From Embiotoca jacksoni (lineage: Eukaryota > Chordata > Actinopteri > Embiotocidae): DNA of 64,000 nucleotides. The notes below the pieces were generated by a model. It did not search any database and was not told the DNA's origin. It worked only from the letters and a program-made list of their open reading frames with translations. A program made the position numbers and the translations under genes. Shown here in pieces: positions 24,343 through 34,600 of the stretch (positions are counted from its first letter, which is position 1; the number at the start of each line of letters is the position of its first letter). The DNA lies in the NCBI GenBank assembly GCA_022577435.1, contig JAKOON010000002.1, positions 7,590,001-7,654,000 of the forward strand, given 5' to 3'.

Positions 24343-25478
24343 TTTTTTTTTACCGTGTGCGTGACACAGGAGTCACGAAAACACGTTTTCATTTGCGTAA
24401 AATGACCAAATAAACAGCTATTTTCGCGGGTGACGCGTTCAAATATTAGGTTCGTCATTTCCGGTAAGTACACGACGGTTCTGTTCGGAAAAATAAAACA
24501 CATGAGCTGTTTTGAAATGACGATGTTTAAACGTTACTCAAAGGACCCTAAACCCTGTACTGGCTCTGCAAACTAAGAAACACGTTATTTTACCTGATAG
24601 CTCCGAGGACCCTGGGGTGCCGGCTCATTCCCAGATAGTCGTTGCTGCACCAGACGGACACCTGCGAGCCCTCCTGCCCGGAGACGGAGTAATCCTCAGC
24701 GAAAGGGAAGTCCTCAGCACTCCTGTTCACCGTCTTGAAGACTCTGTAAGTGTGGTCCTTCTTTTTCTCAGAAATCTTCTCCATGAAGAAGTGATCATAG
24801 TCGTAGCTGGGGCCATCTGCAGGAAGGTTTGACTTCAAATCAATTGCAGCACTCAACAGCCATCTAGGCTATATGATTATTAATTAGTTATTATTATTAT
24901 TATTATTATATTTTTTTACAAGATTACACCATATTAGATTGGAGACGTAACGATTACCCATGTTGTCTTTGAGGAGATGAGTGACAGTGTTGGTTTGAAC
25001 TGATGTTGGGAAGACTGAATCCTTGAAATCTTTCAACAGAGAAGTCATCAAACCTGTGAGAGAGTTGGTAAAGACGTGTGTTTGTCAAATGTGCTTCTAT
25101 TAAAGTTTGAATTCTGTTTTTGCACGACAGCACCACAGCTGGTCATTTCCTCCTACCATCTTTGACGTCCTCCTGTACTTCAGGGCTGGCTTGGACCAGC
25201 TCAATCTGAGAGGTGACAAAAGGGCAGCCCTTGGACACAAACGTGGCCACCTGAGTGGCAGTTTGGGCAAACAGCCTCCTTTGGTCCACCACGGGAAGTC
25301 CTGGACTCCTGGGTTTGGTGGGTGAGATGCTCCGCTTGGCCTCCAGAGAGCTCACGGTGATCTGACGGGCGATGATGGGGCACTGGTCTGCCAGAGACAA
25401 CAAGGCGGCTCCGGTTCTCCTTAAAGCTGGCCGTGGAGCTGACTTCAGGAAGGGGCAGTGATGAAGGAAGGCAGCCAT
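17989..25478 (-). CDS. alas2: 5-aminolevulinate synthase, erythroid-specific, mitochondrial
   Basis: Pyridoxal-phosphate enzyme that condenses glycine and succinyl-CoA to 5-aminolevulinate, the first and rate-limiting step of heme synthesis, in the mitochondrial matrix of erythroid cells. Coding exons, 5' to 3' on the minus strand: 25478-25157, 25053-24958, 24816-24594, 23748-23564, 23356-23177, 20846-20682, 19373-19105, 18643-18481 and 18152-17989 (stop TAG). All phases join, giving 588 aa; human ALAS2 has 587. The N-terminus is Arg-rich and matrix-targeting, with three Cys-Pro heme regulatory motifs at C8, C33 and C85. The catalytic core has GAGAGGTRNISGTS, SSCFVANDSTLF, DEVHAVGLYG and the Schiff-base Lys392 in GTLGKAFG. 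The C-terminus has MSEWEKSYFGNM. The start at 25478 was preferred over an in-frame ATG at 25544, which lies before the exon-2 acceptor. A 5' IRE marks it as the erythroid paralogue rather than alas1. Confidence 0.96.
20236..20290. promoter_or_regulatory. GATA inverted repeat with CACCC box in alas2 intron 7
   Basis: GGTTTTATCAG (20236-20246) and CTGATAAAACC (20280-20290) are perfect 11-bp inverted copies, each holding a TGATAA core, with CACCC at 20273-20277 between them. The intron precedes the exon starting at the active-site lysine, the position of the erythroid enhancer intron (intron 8) in human ALAS2. Confidence 0.45.
21279..21305. repeat. (ATT)n microsatellite
   Basis: A tandem ATT run in alas2 intron 6. 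Confidence 0.85.
22545..22990 (+). mobile_element. Decayed Tc1-like transposon in alas2 intron 5
   Basis: Contains degraded Tc1 transposase blocks: a TTTGTGAGACGCAGA segment, an AACAGGACAATGA segment, and an AGATGACCTGGCCTC segment followed by a GGTTTGGGATGAGATGG segment. Multiple stops and frameshifts make it a pseudogene. A related segment at about 22390-22500 looks like another, inverted part of the same family. Confidence 0.65.
23050..23075. repeat. Short (CTTAT/CTGAT)n tract
   Basis: A tandem CTTATCTTATCTGATCTGAT tract right after the Tc1 remnant, probably a retroelement tail. It contains two overlapping AGATAAG sites on the minus strand (the alas2 strand) at 23053-23064. Confidence 0.5.
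24296..24338. repeat. (AT)n microsatellite
   Basis: A pure AT run of about 42 bases in alas2 intron 4, followed by poly(T). Confidence 0.9.
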
Positions 25479-25815
25479 GGTACTGGAGCTGTTCTTACTC
25501 TGAGTTAAGACGGAGGACAGGAATGTCATTATATCCCTTAACATTACAAATCGTGTGCAATAGATTTGGAAAGACTGTGAATTTCATTGCATTCAGGCAT
25601 TGCAGAAGAGTGGTATATGTGTGCATTTTCCTTAAGGAATAAAGCACACAATACCTACAGGTAAACTAAAATATCAACCCCTAACGTAGTCAGGTGACCA
25701 GACTGTGAAATGGACTGGGGTATGACTCAACTGGGCAGTGTAAAAGTGTGTAATGGTCGAGTTTAGCTGCAGAGAGCAGCAGGTTCCTCCTCCTGGGTGC
25801 GGCATGTAGATGCTG

Positions 25816-25833
25816 CTTATCTCCACTCTGCAG
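25816..25833 (-). promoter_or_regulatory. E-box/GATA composite in alas2 intron 1
   Basis: The minus strand reads CTG-N8-AGATAAG, the exact spacing of the GATA1-TAL1 composite motif. A CACCC sequence lies about 15-20 bases away (GGGTG on the + strand near 25797). Human ALAS2 also has a functional GATA element in intron 1. Confidence 0.55.
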
Positions 25834-26119
25834 GCGCTCGAGAGCTGCCATGACAGATATTAAGCCGAGTCTTATTACCGCACAAGCTATACAATAAGTT
25901 CTCATAAAACACTGCAGGGATGCATCATATTTTTATTTTTTATTTGACTAATAACTATTTCCCCGCTGTTAAGAGAAAAAAACTGAATTCGATATTCAGC
26001 CAATACATAATCCATACAATAATAAAACATAAACTGATCCATATTTGACTGTACGGATGAGCACCTGTTTGTTGTTTGGTTTACAAACAGGCTGGTTTTG
26101 TCGTCCCCCCCACCATCTA

Positions 26120-26136
26120 CTGTGGTCAGCAGATAA
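26120..26136 (+). promoter_or_regulatory. Second E-box/GATA composite in alas2 intron 1
   Basis: The plus strand reads CTG-N8-AGATAA with the same spacing as the other intron-1 site. A C-rich CCCCCCCACC sequence lies about 10 bases before it. Predicted from motif only. Confidence 0.45.
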
Positions 26137-26510
26137 AGCACTTCTTGGGATCTGTGGCTTCATTTTGTGGTTTGATGTTATCTTAAGCACACAGCACCAT
26201 TTAAACACCACAAGTACGTCACATTTTTATTCTTTCTCCATGTTGTTTTTTAAGGTAATACATTTAACTAATGACAATGCGCCAAAAAACAAAAAACGGA
26301 TCAAATCCTTGAGCTGCCATGTATGAATTGGTTCGTCTCGCTCAACAAAATGAACAAACAGTGAGAAATTAAGAAATAAAGCCTTTATAAATATAAGTAT
26401 AGCGCTGCTACCAATTATAACATAACACAATTAACACTAAAACAAAACTAAGGGCGATATTTGTGGTGATAATAACCATAATGAAACAATTAGGATGTCA
26501 GGAAGCTCAC

Positions 26511-26580
26511 CTGTTGACCTGCACTGAGGACGAACTTCAAAACAGCAAATGGACGGGAGGTCAGAGAGCGTCGACAGTTG
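26511..26580 (-). other. alas2: Noncoding first exon (5' UTR) of alas2
   Basis: Contains the IRE and ends at a strong donor (AACAG then GTGAGC on the minus strand) at 26511. It splices to the acceptor before 25499, 21 bases upstream of the start ATG. The transcription start near 26580 is estimated from the TATA-like ATTACATAAT at 26601-26610. Confidence 0.7.
26513..26535 (-). promoter_or_regulatory. Iron-responsive element in the alas2 5' UTR
   Basis: On the minus strand a GTTCGTC/GGTCAAC-type stem encloses an unpaired C bulge and the loop CAGTGC. It appears to differ from the human ALAS2 IRE by one base. IRPs bind this hairpin when iron is low and block translation, which couples heme synthesis to iron supply. 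It lies about 45 bases from the estimated cap, within the range where IRPs repress. Confidence 0.93.
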
Positions 26581-26589
26581 TTGGTCAGT

Positions 26590-26700
26590 TGTTGAAGAGC
26601 ATTATGTAATCAGCTTCGCTCCCACCCTTCAGAGGGGACATGTGGGCCTCGAAGGGAGTTGTTTGCGTGTGTGTGGGAGGTGCAAAGATGCTGATAAGGT
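26590..26700 (-). promoter_or_regulatory. alas2 promoter
   Basis: On the minus strand: TATA-like ATTACATAAT (26601-26610), a CACCC-type box (CCCACCC on the + strand, 26621-26627) and a GATA site (TGATAAG on the + strand, 26692-26698). GATA plus CACCC is the classic erythroid promoter pairing. Sites are predicted from motif only. Confidence 0.55.
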
Positions 26701-26759
26701 TCCTTTAAAGTAGTGACACGCTGCGTCGTGTAAAGTAGACGCTCGGTTGGGCATTTTAC

Positions 26760-28330
26760 TTTGATGCCCGAGCGTAAATAATAATCTGTTAAACTAGTGA
26801 TGCTTTATTACATAAACACACGTGGAAATAGCACGACCTTCATCTTCAGCTTATGGCTCGTTGAGCTATTACGACATAAAAACGAAAATGTAAAAATGGA
26901 AGAATTTGTGATATTATGTGCGATTGAAATATTATTAGACAGAATGTTGCTGTAAACTCAAACTGTAACATTCTTATGCTTCTACGTAATTACTGAAGAG
27001 ATAATACTCTGGCAGGGATATAGTAGTAATTTATGTTAACTTTTAATGCATGAATAAGGACATTTTTCCGTGAGACATTATTAAATTGTGAATGATTTCC
27101 ACTGGTGAGACAGTTGACACACATTTATAAAGGATTTGTTAATATGTGTAATTGCCTACAACTACATGTGGGGTATTCATGTTATCTTTTATAAATGCTA
27201 AATTTGGTTGAATTTGTTAAATAAAAGTACCTGCACAGCTATGTTAAAATATTCCATTACAAGTGAAAGTCCTACATAAGCATTATTAGCAAAATATAGT
27301 TAAGGTATTAAAGTAAAAGTACTGTTTTGGTCCCTCTGATTTATATATTATTATATGTGACATCAGGAGATTATTAACACTGAAGCATTAGTGTGCAAAC
27401 AGCATGTTGTAACTGCTGCAGGTGGAGCTGGTTTGAACTACTGTATAAACAGTCTTATATACAGGGACAGCAGATACATTTAAAGGGTTGCAGGAACATT
27501 ACTGAAAAAAAGTTCTGGTCCACAAATCTGCTTTCAGTTTTTTTTTAAATTGAAATTTAACCATTTGAAAAGTTTAGAGGGGGAAATTGGTTGCCGCTGT
27601 TCACTACTTTTTAGACATCTAAAGTGTGACCCGAAAAAGGTCAGAAGCTACTGGTTTCATCTTTAATAATGTGTTGTCTTTTAAAAGCTTGTTGTATTGT
27701 CCATTTTATTAAATCATAACTAACTAAAGCTGTCAAATACATGGAGTAGTGTAAAAAGTACCATATTTCCTTTTGAAATGTTGTGGCGTGGAAGTATAAG
27801 GGAGCATCAAATGGAAATACTTGAAGTAACGTAAGTACATCAAAATTGTGTACATTTGAGTTATTTGAGTAGATAAATATGGTTACTTCCAACACTGAAC
27901 ATACTTTGTTATAATAGGAAAGAAATCGCTACAGCAGTTTTACCACAATAGCTTTTGGCACATTTTATGTTGAAAGAATATTATAGCAATATTAATAATG
28001 ACACCGAAAGGGATGTCATTAATACATCTGTCTTGACAAGGACTATTACAATGAATATTATAGCTACCTAGATCATAAAAACACAAACACATTTTAAATT
28101 TTCAGATACGGGCAATATCCATAATACGTTCACATAAACTCACTTTTAAAATCTTCACTTAACAACCTAATTGGGGTATTGATTCAGAACCGATTGCAGC
28201 AAGTCTACAAATATCTCCGGAAATAAATACTGCCTGTCTGCTTGACGAGCCGCTCCTGGTTCTCTGTTCTTTGTTCTGCCTGTTCTCTGTAAAACTGACA
28301 CCACATCAGCCAGCCTGTAATTAAGCGTTC
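26760..28330. other. Intergenic interval between divergent alas2 and necab3
   Basis: AT-rich, no convincing exon. It holds the upstream regions of both genes. No further repeat was recognised. Confidence 0.5.
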
Positions 28331-28337
28331 ACCCTGA

Positions 28338-28340
<3 letters not shown>

Positions 28341-28383
<43 letters not shown>
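28341..28383. repeat. (TG)n microsatellite at the necab3 promoter
   Basis: About 21 uninterrupted TG units roughly 260 bases upstream of the necab3 start codon. Length polymorphism here could affect transcription, but that is speculation. Confidence 0.9.
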
Positions 28384-28386
<3 letters not shown>

Positions 28387-28641
28387 CTAACCAGCAGATG
28401 GTGTATTCATCGGTCTTTTATGAATCGCTGCGCGCGTGGAGGCGGAGTTATTTTTTTTTTCTGTTGCTGTCGACGTGCTGGGTCCATCTCATCCCGACTG
28501 GAGCGCAGGACATCAGCAGCCACCATCCTCCTCCCTGACAAGGACAATCTTTCCGGAAGCGCACAGGGGAACGGGACAATCTTTTTTTTTTTTTTTTTTT
28601 TCCTCTTGAATAAGGCATAAGATCGCACCGAAAGAAGCAAG

Positions 28642-31600
28642 ATGCTGGCCTGTACAGAGATGATCACCATGTGTCTCCAGTCTGCCAAGCACGATCACCT
28701 GAGAAAACAGCAGGAGCTTGACCACAACCAAAATCAAAGCACCTCTCTAGTCCAGGATGTGAGTACACACCGTTTTACCAGAATTACAAAATACAACCTC
28801 TTTCTTTTAATACATCTTTTTGGAATAATTTTCATGAATCTTGTGCGTGATTGTGTCCATATTCAGACCTGATCTGCTCGTTTTTTTTGTTGTTGTTTTT
28901 TTTTGGGGGGGGGGGGGTCGTTGCACAAACGCTCAATATGAGTAATGCACTGTCCTTCATTCTTCTCTTTATGAATGATTCATATTGAGTTAATGCATGT
29001 CAATCCGCCATTCATATGGGCTTGATGTACAGCAGCGCTATTATGTAAGAAAGGTGAGTGCATGTCCATTATTGCGTCAATAATAAGAGAAACCCAACAC
29101 AACTCGTCATCTGACGTTCAATTTAAATATTATTATTTTTGGATTGAATTGACCTTTTACCTACAAAGAAATGCAGTGTAGTTATTTTGATGAGGTTATT
29201 TACCGGAGTTACATATTATAATGAGCGTCATGACATTGGTTGTCCCCTAGATGAAACATGTTTATATTAAACAATATTATCTTTTGATGAGTAGATTTGC
29301 CTTCACAGCTCTAACTGAAATGCATTTCAAAAATAGAAAGATACAGTTTAAATTATTTAATCAGGATATTACAGGATAACGCCACTGCAGAAATGTTTCC
29401 ACTTATTTTTTGCCACAGTTTGAAAATAATTGCTGGATATCCTTCCACGTAAAAGCGAGCAGCATTAATGTGTACATGCGGTGTTATATATCAAAGCAAT
29501 GCTGCATGTTTGGAGCCATTGTGGCTTTCTTGCTGCCCCAGAAAAAGGAAGATGGTGTATTAGCAGCAGCATCATTTCCCAGCTTTGCTTCCTGACAGCT
29601 GGCTGTAAATTCAATTCTGATTCCTCAATTCTTGGCCAGCAAAAAGGGAAAATAGGCTGCAGGGAGTGCGCATTCTCTTCAAATGCTGTGAGCATCCATT
29701 CTCTCCAGCACAACACTGCATAACCTCTAGACAGACATTCATTCACTGAACCTATAACTGTGGCCAATGGATTGTTATTTATTCTTTAATAGATGTAGAT
29801 ATCAAATGTGTAATGTCACTGGAAGGCAACTTATCTGATTTTACTGTGATCTCTTCACATCCACTGTCCAAAGAGTATGGTGTCATTAACCTGCACTTTC
29901 CACTTTATTTCCTCAGCTAAATCATGCTGGTATAGGCACTCATATTTGTAACACTTTACAGGGAAATTTTAATTCTCTTCACTTAGACTCTTAATTTGAG
30001 GAAGCTTTTTGTGTTCTTTGTCTCTCTCTCTGTAAACAAAATGCTCTTGATCTATTTAATTAGACAAGCTGAAGGACTCACTGCTTGGTTTGACAGACTC
30101 ACTGTTGTGCGACTCTTTTTCCACCTGAGAGGTGTTTTGCTGCTCTTTTTGAGATAAGATTAATTTGCTTCAGCCTTGTGCATTTCATAGATGAGATGCA
30201 GTAGATGCTCTGAGAGTATCACTTACTCTTCCTCCTGTAGCCTTGCGTTCAATAGCAATCAATGTGACATATAGTAGACCCCAAGGACTGAATAAGATTA
30301 AGAAAATGCATCCATGTAAATAATGCTACGTTTAGAAAGAGCTCCATCTGCTCTGTGGGATGACACCAACACCTTCATCAACTCCACTGACCTCCCACAT
30401 AATCCCATAAAGGAGCAATAAAGGCCAGTAAATCTCCGCAGATTTCTCTGGAGTCTGTGTTTTTTATGTGCTAAATTGTTGTCTATATTTTATAGAGCAG
30501 CCCCCTGCTGACTTCCTCTGTTCTGATACAGTAGGATAATTGCATGAGCACCTGTACAGTGTATAGGGACATTTGACGGGGATAGTGATGCCTACCTGCA
30601 TTCAAAAAAAAGAAATCACGCCTGCTTGTTGGTCCACAGATATGAAAGCTATTTTGCATGGCTTTTTCCATCTACTATGAATTCTGTGTATTTCTACCAC
30701 TTAAAGTGTTTACTGTAATATTGTCATGTGTTAACCAATAAGTAACAATAAATTGCAACTAAAAATGCCCAAGGTTTATTCTGAAAAGGTGTTTTTGATT
30801 GGAGTTCAATCTGCTGACATAGAGGAAATAGCTTTAAAAGCTTTACTGCAGTTTATTTCAAATATATAGCAATACAATTATGACTGAAAACTATGAATAT
30901 TGAAGACTGAAAGATCAGCTAGTCATCGGTGAAAGGCTAGTTTAACACACTCATTGAAGATGAGTTCACAGAGCAAACTTTCCCACACCACACACTATTT
31001 AATATTTTCCAACGTTCTTTCCATTTGAGCCTTACTTTCTCATTTTATAGGTGTTATTGGTGCTAATTGTATACCCAAGGACAGTTAGTATGTAAAAAAT
31101 ACGGTTAATATTTGCACTCAGAGGTTCTGACAAGTTCATTTTTTCAGCTCTGCAGTATATATTTTAGTGACAACCATTTAAGAACCACATTTTTTGTAAT
31201 CTAGCTTGGGTAATCATCACTAGTGAACACCAGGTCTGCATTGTTTTTTTTGTGTCTTTGTTACATTACTGTTTGAAGGTGAACAGTCATCTGCATTACC
31301 ACACAACTATAATGTAATGTGACTTGGTCGGTCACAGTGATTAATTGCATAATAACACAATAAAGGATTCAACATACTGCTGTTATTATACCATACAGAA
31401 ATGAATGTAAACCCAACGGATGCCGGGAATTGTATGAACAATTCCTAGAGTGGTCGTAGTAGTTACGACTTGAGCAAAGGAGGAAGTCAAGTGAGGAAGT
31501 ACAAATAGTGACAAAGTCCACATAGGGGGGATGTCGGGGTGGTTAGATGGATCAAACACAGGACTTTCACCTAGGGGACTGCTGTTTGTGTCCCGTGTCA

Positions 31601-34600
31601 AAATAATTGCCAGCATTATCTGCGACTGTTTCACAGTTAAATATTGTTACCATGATGACGAAGGTCCTGTACGCCTGTCGGTGGTCCAACAATCAAATGA
31701 CCTATTTTGTCATTCCGATATGTAAAGTGTCTCACACATTTCAGTATGTGTTCAATACATCCAATATATTAATACATCATTTTTTTGTGAATGATGGTTA
31801 ATAAGTTCCTCAGGATTCGATCATGATGACCAACATTTAAGTTTGTGTTCTGTACTTTAGTTCAGTACCATTCTTTCTGGTAGTTCAGGTTCAGTAAATG
31901 CTCTCTTAGTAAGTGAATTCAGTATGCTGTCTCTTGAATGGAGGAGGGCTGCTGTTGAAAACCTGGATGTAAGCAGAGCGTGTCGAGGACTTTACACTCC
32001 GATGTGCTTAAAAGGTGACAGCTGGATGTGACTTCACTGCTCTGCTGTGATGACACAGTTAATCAACCAGCCGGCGGACTCCATTGGTCCACACAGGGTG
32101 ACTGAGCTGTATAAAAGCTGAAATGAAAGAGGTGCCACTCTGATCTCACACTCCACAAACGCTCCTCTCTTTTCTCACGGACATATTAAGAATGATTTGA
32201 CTATAATGCTCACAGCATTAATTAATGGACATAAAGGAGTGCGGCTTCCTGCTTGTGCAGGTTTTTCATAAAACTGGGGAAATATCTTAAAGCAGCCTGA
32301 TTCGTTCCTAGTGCCTGCTGAAAAAAACACACTTAAAAGCTATCAGTCTGAAGCTCCTCTTGGGTGCACACAAATGTCAGCATCTCATTTCCTGAGATGT
32401 CTCCGGTCTCTCTTGTTATTGAAATGAGGAAAATAAAGTTCCTCTTTCATGTCCTCTTGTTCATAAAGAAAGAGGAATATTCCAAGAAAGATTTTATATG
32501 GAATGATTTCCTAACCTGTGTATGGTCGTAATGGTTGGCTAGCATCATTGTTTTTCCAAGCGACCAAAATCTTAATGTGTATTTGTGTTGCATTTATCTC
32601 AGATTGTAGCTACACATCTCAACTCTAGAAGACACTGTACCTCCTTAGAATCTCTAAAAACCTAAAGTTGCTTTTTCTTATTCATTCATGTATCTAGAAA
32701 AAAAAACATAAACATGATCTTGTTCTTCTCTTTCAGATTTTCCGCCGGGCAGACAAAAATGGTGAGTAAGCAGAATACACAGCTAATTGGATTATACGGC
32801 TAATTTAACTCAATTAAAACCTCTTTGAAGAAGTTGTTGCACACAGGAGGAACTGTGTTTAATGGCTCTGTTCAGACAGGCGTCCTCTTTTAACTCAGAG
32901 GCGATCTATGTAACCTTGGTGGAACTTATCTTTCCGTTCTATTGCATTGCCATCCTTGTGAGATAGAAAGGATATAAATAGCCAAGGTCAGGCGCAGTGG
33001 CATCTTTTTTGTTCTGTGATGCAATTGGATTTGACAGGATGAACTCAAAGGGTTCAGCCTGCAGGCATTGCTCATCTGGAGGCATTGCCAGCAGCAATGC
33101 ATTGCTCCTCACAGCGATAGCTAGGAATATATCCTGCACACATTGCACTGTATGCATACACACATTTGTAGTATATTTGGCTATTCTATAACAGCAGCCT
33201 CAGCTGTTGCTCGCTTTTTACTCATTCCCTCTATAGAAAACCCATTTTAACTCCAAATGGTACAAATTCATCTGAGACTTGCAGTAAATGTGCATCTAAT
33301 GTATTCCCAATGCAAAAATGTCCCTGTTTCAAATGATTAATGTGTCACAATGTTCCCTCTTTACTTCCAACGACGTCCTCCCCCTAAATGTCTCCCAGGA
33401 AAACACAGAGCACTCGGCTCTGCGTGAAAAACAGTGCTGACAAACAGGCAAATGTTTTTTATTTCTACTTTTCTATGCATGCCCTGCATCTCCATGTAAT
33501 GGAATGTAAAATGCAAAAAAGGGGTGAGTGATTAATGCTTGTAGAGTATCTACGAGCTCCGATCAGTTCTCTCAGGAGGACGGTGAATGTGTTACATAAG
33601 AGCAGAATTAATGATGCAATATGTGCCGCCATGAGAAAGGGTTGTCTGGGGTGCCTCACAGCTCGGGTGGAGATATAGAGATAAAAAAAAAAAACATCTT
33701 CAGTTTGTGAATTATAAATGGGCCCATAAAAGGTGCTTTTTTCTTTTGGGCTGTTGTGAAGAGGGAGTGGGTCGGTGGATTTTTACATTACATTTAGCTG
33801 ACGCTTTCATCCAAAGCGACTTACAACATACCGATGTATACCATCAGGAGCAATTTAGGGTTCAGTGTCTTGCTAAAGGACACTTAGGCATGTGGACAGG
33901 AGGAGCTGTGATTGAACCACCAACCTTCTGATTAGTGTGCAACCCACTCTACCGACTGAGCCACAGCCTTCCACTTTTTTTGATTTTTCTTTCCTCACGT
34001 GGAAACTTGCTTCAGGTGATTACTTGGTGAATTAGTGCAATGAGATCGTGTACGAAACACAACAGAGGCGAAGCCTTTTAATAGAAATAGATGGCGCTAT
34101 TTCAATAAGCATAATGTTGATATGCATCTTTGTGAAGCCTCAATTCTGCTCCTCATGCCCTTTCTTCCACTCTGCTGCGCCCCGGCACTGACACAAAGCT
34201 ATTATTTTTCACTCTTTGTAGAAAGAAGGAAGGTAGTTCAAAAGCAAACAATTTTGCTGCATTTTCTTTGTTAGTTATCTTCAATTTGCAGCTTGGCTCT
34301 GCTCGGTTTTTGTCTCCTTGAACTCACTGAGTGGAGAACCCAAGAGGAAAGTGCTTCTCTCCAATCAGTACTGAGTAGGCTGCCCTGACATCGCTGCCAG
34401 TGCTGTGGATTTACCACATAATGAGGGCTGGATGCCAACCCACGACACTCCTCTATGCTATTGTATTTAGGAATTACATATTTTAAGAGAGAAAAAAACA
34501 ATTATATGAGTACATAAATATAAAGTAAATACTCAAAGCTTTTACTCAGCAGCCGTGTACTGTGATTAGTCTGTAATACATTTAAGTTGCTGCACACTGA

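Noticed and set aside
25479..25544. Upstream in-frame ATG extending alas2 by 22 residues
   Set aside because: A splice acceptor (TTAACTCAG) ends at 25500, so the mature exon starts at 25499. The upstream ATG lies in the intron, and the extension does not resemble a mitochondrial presequence.
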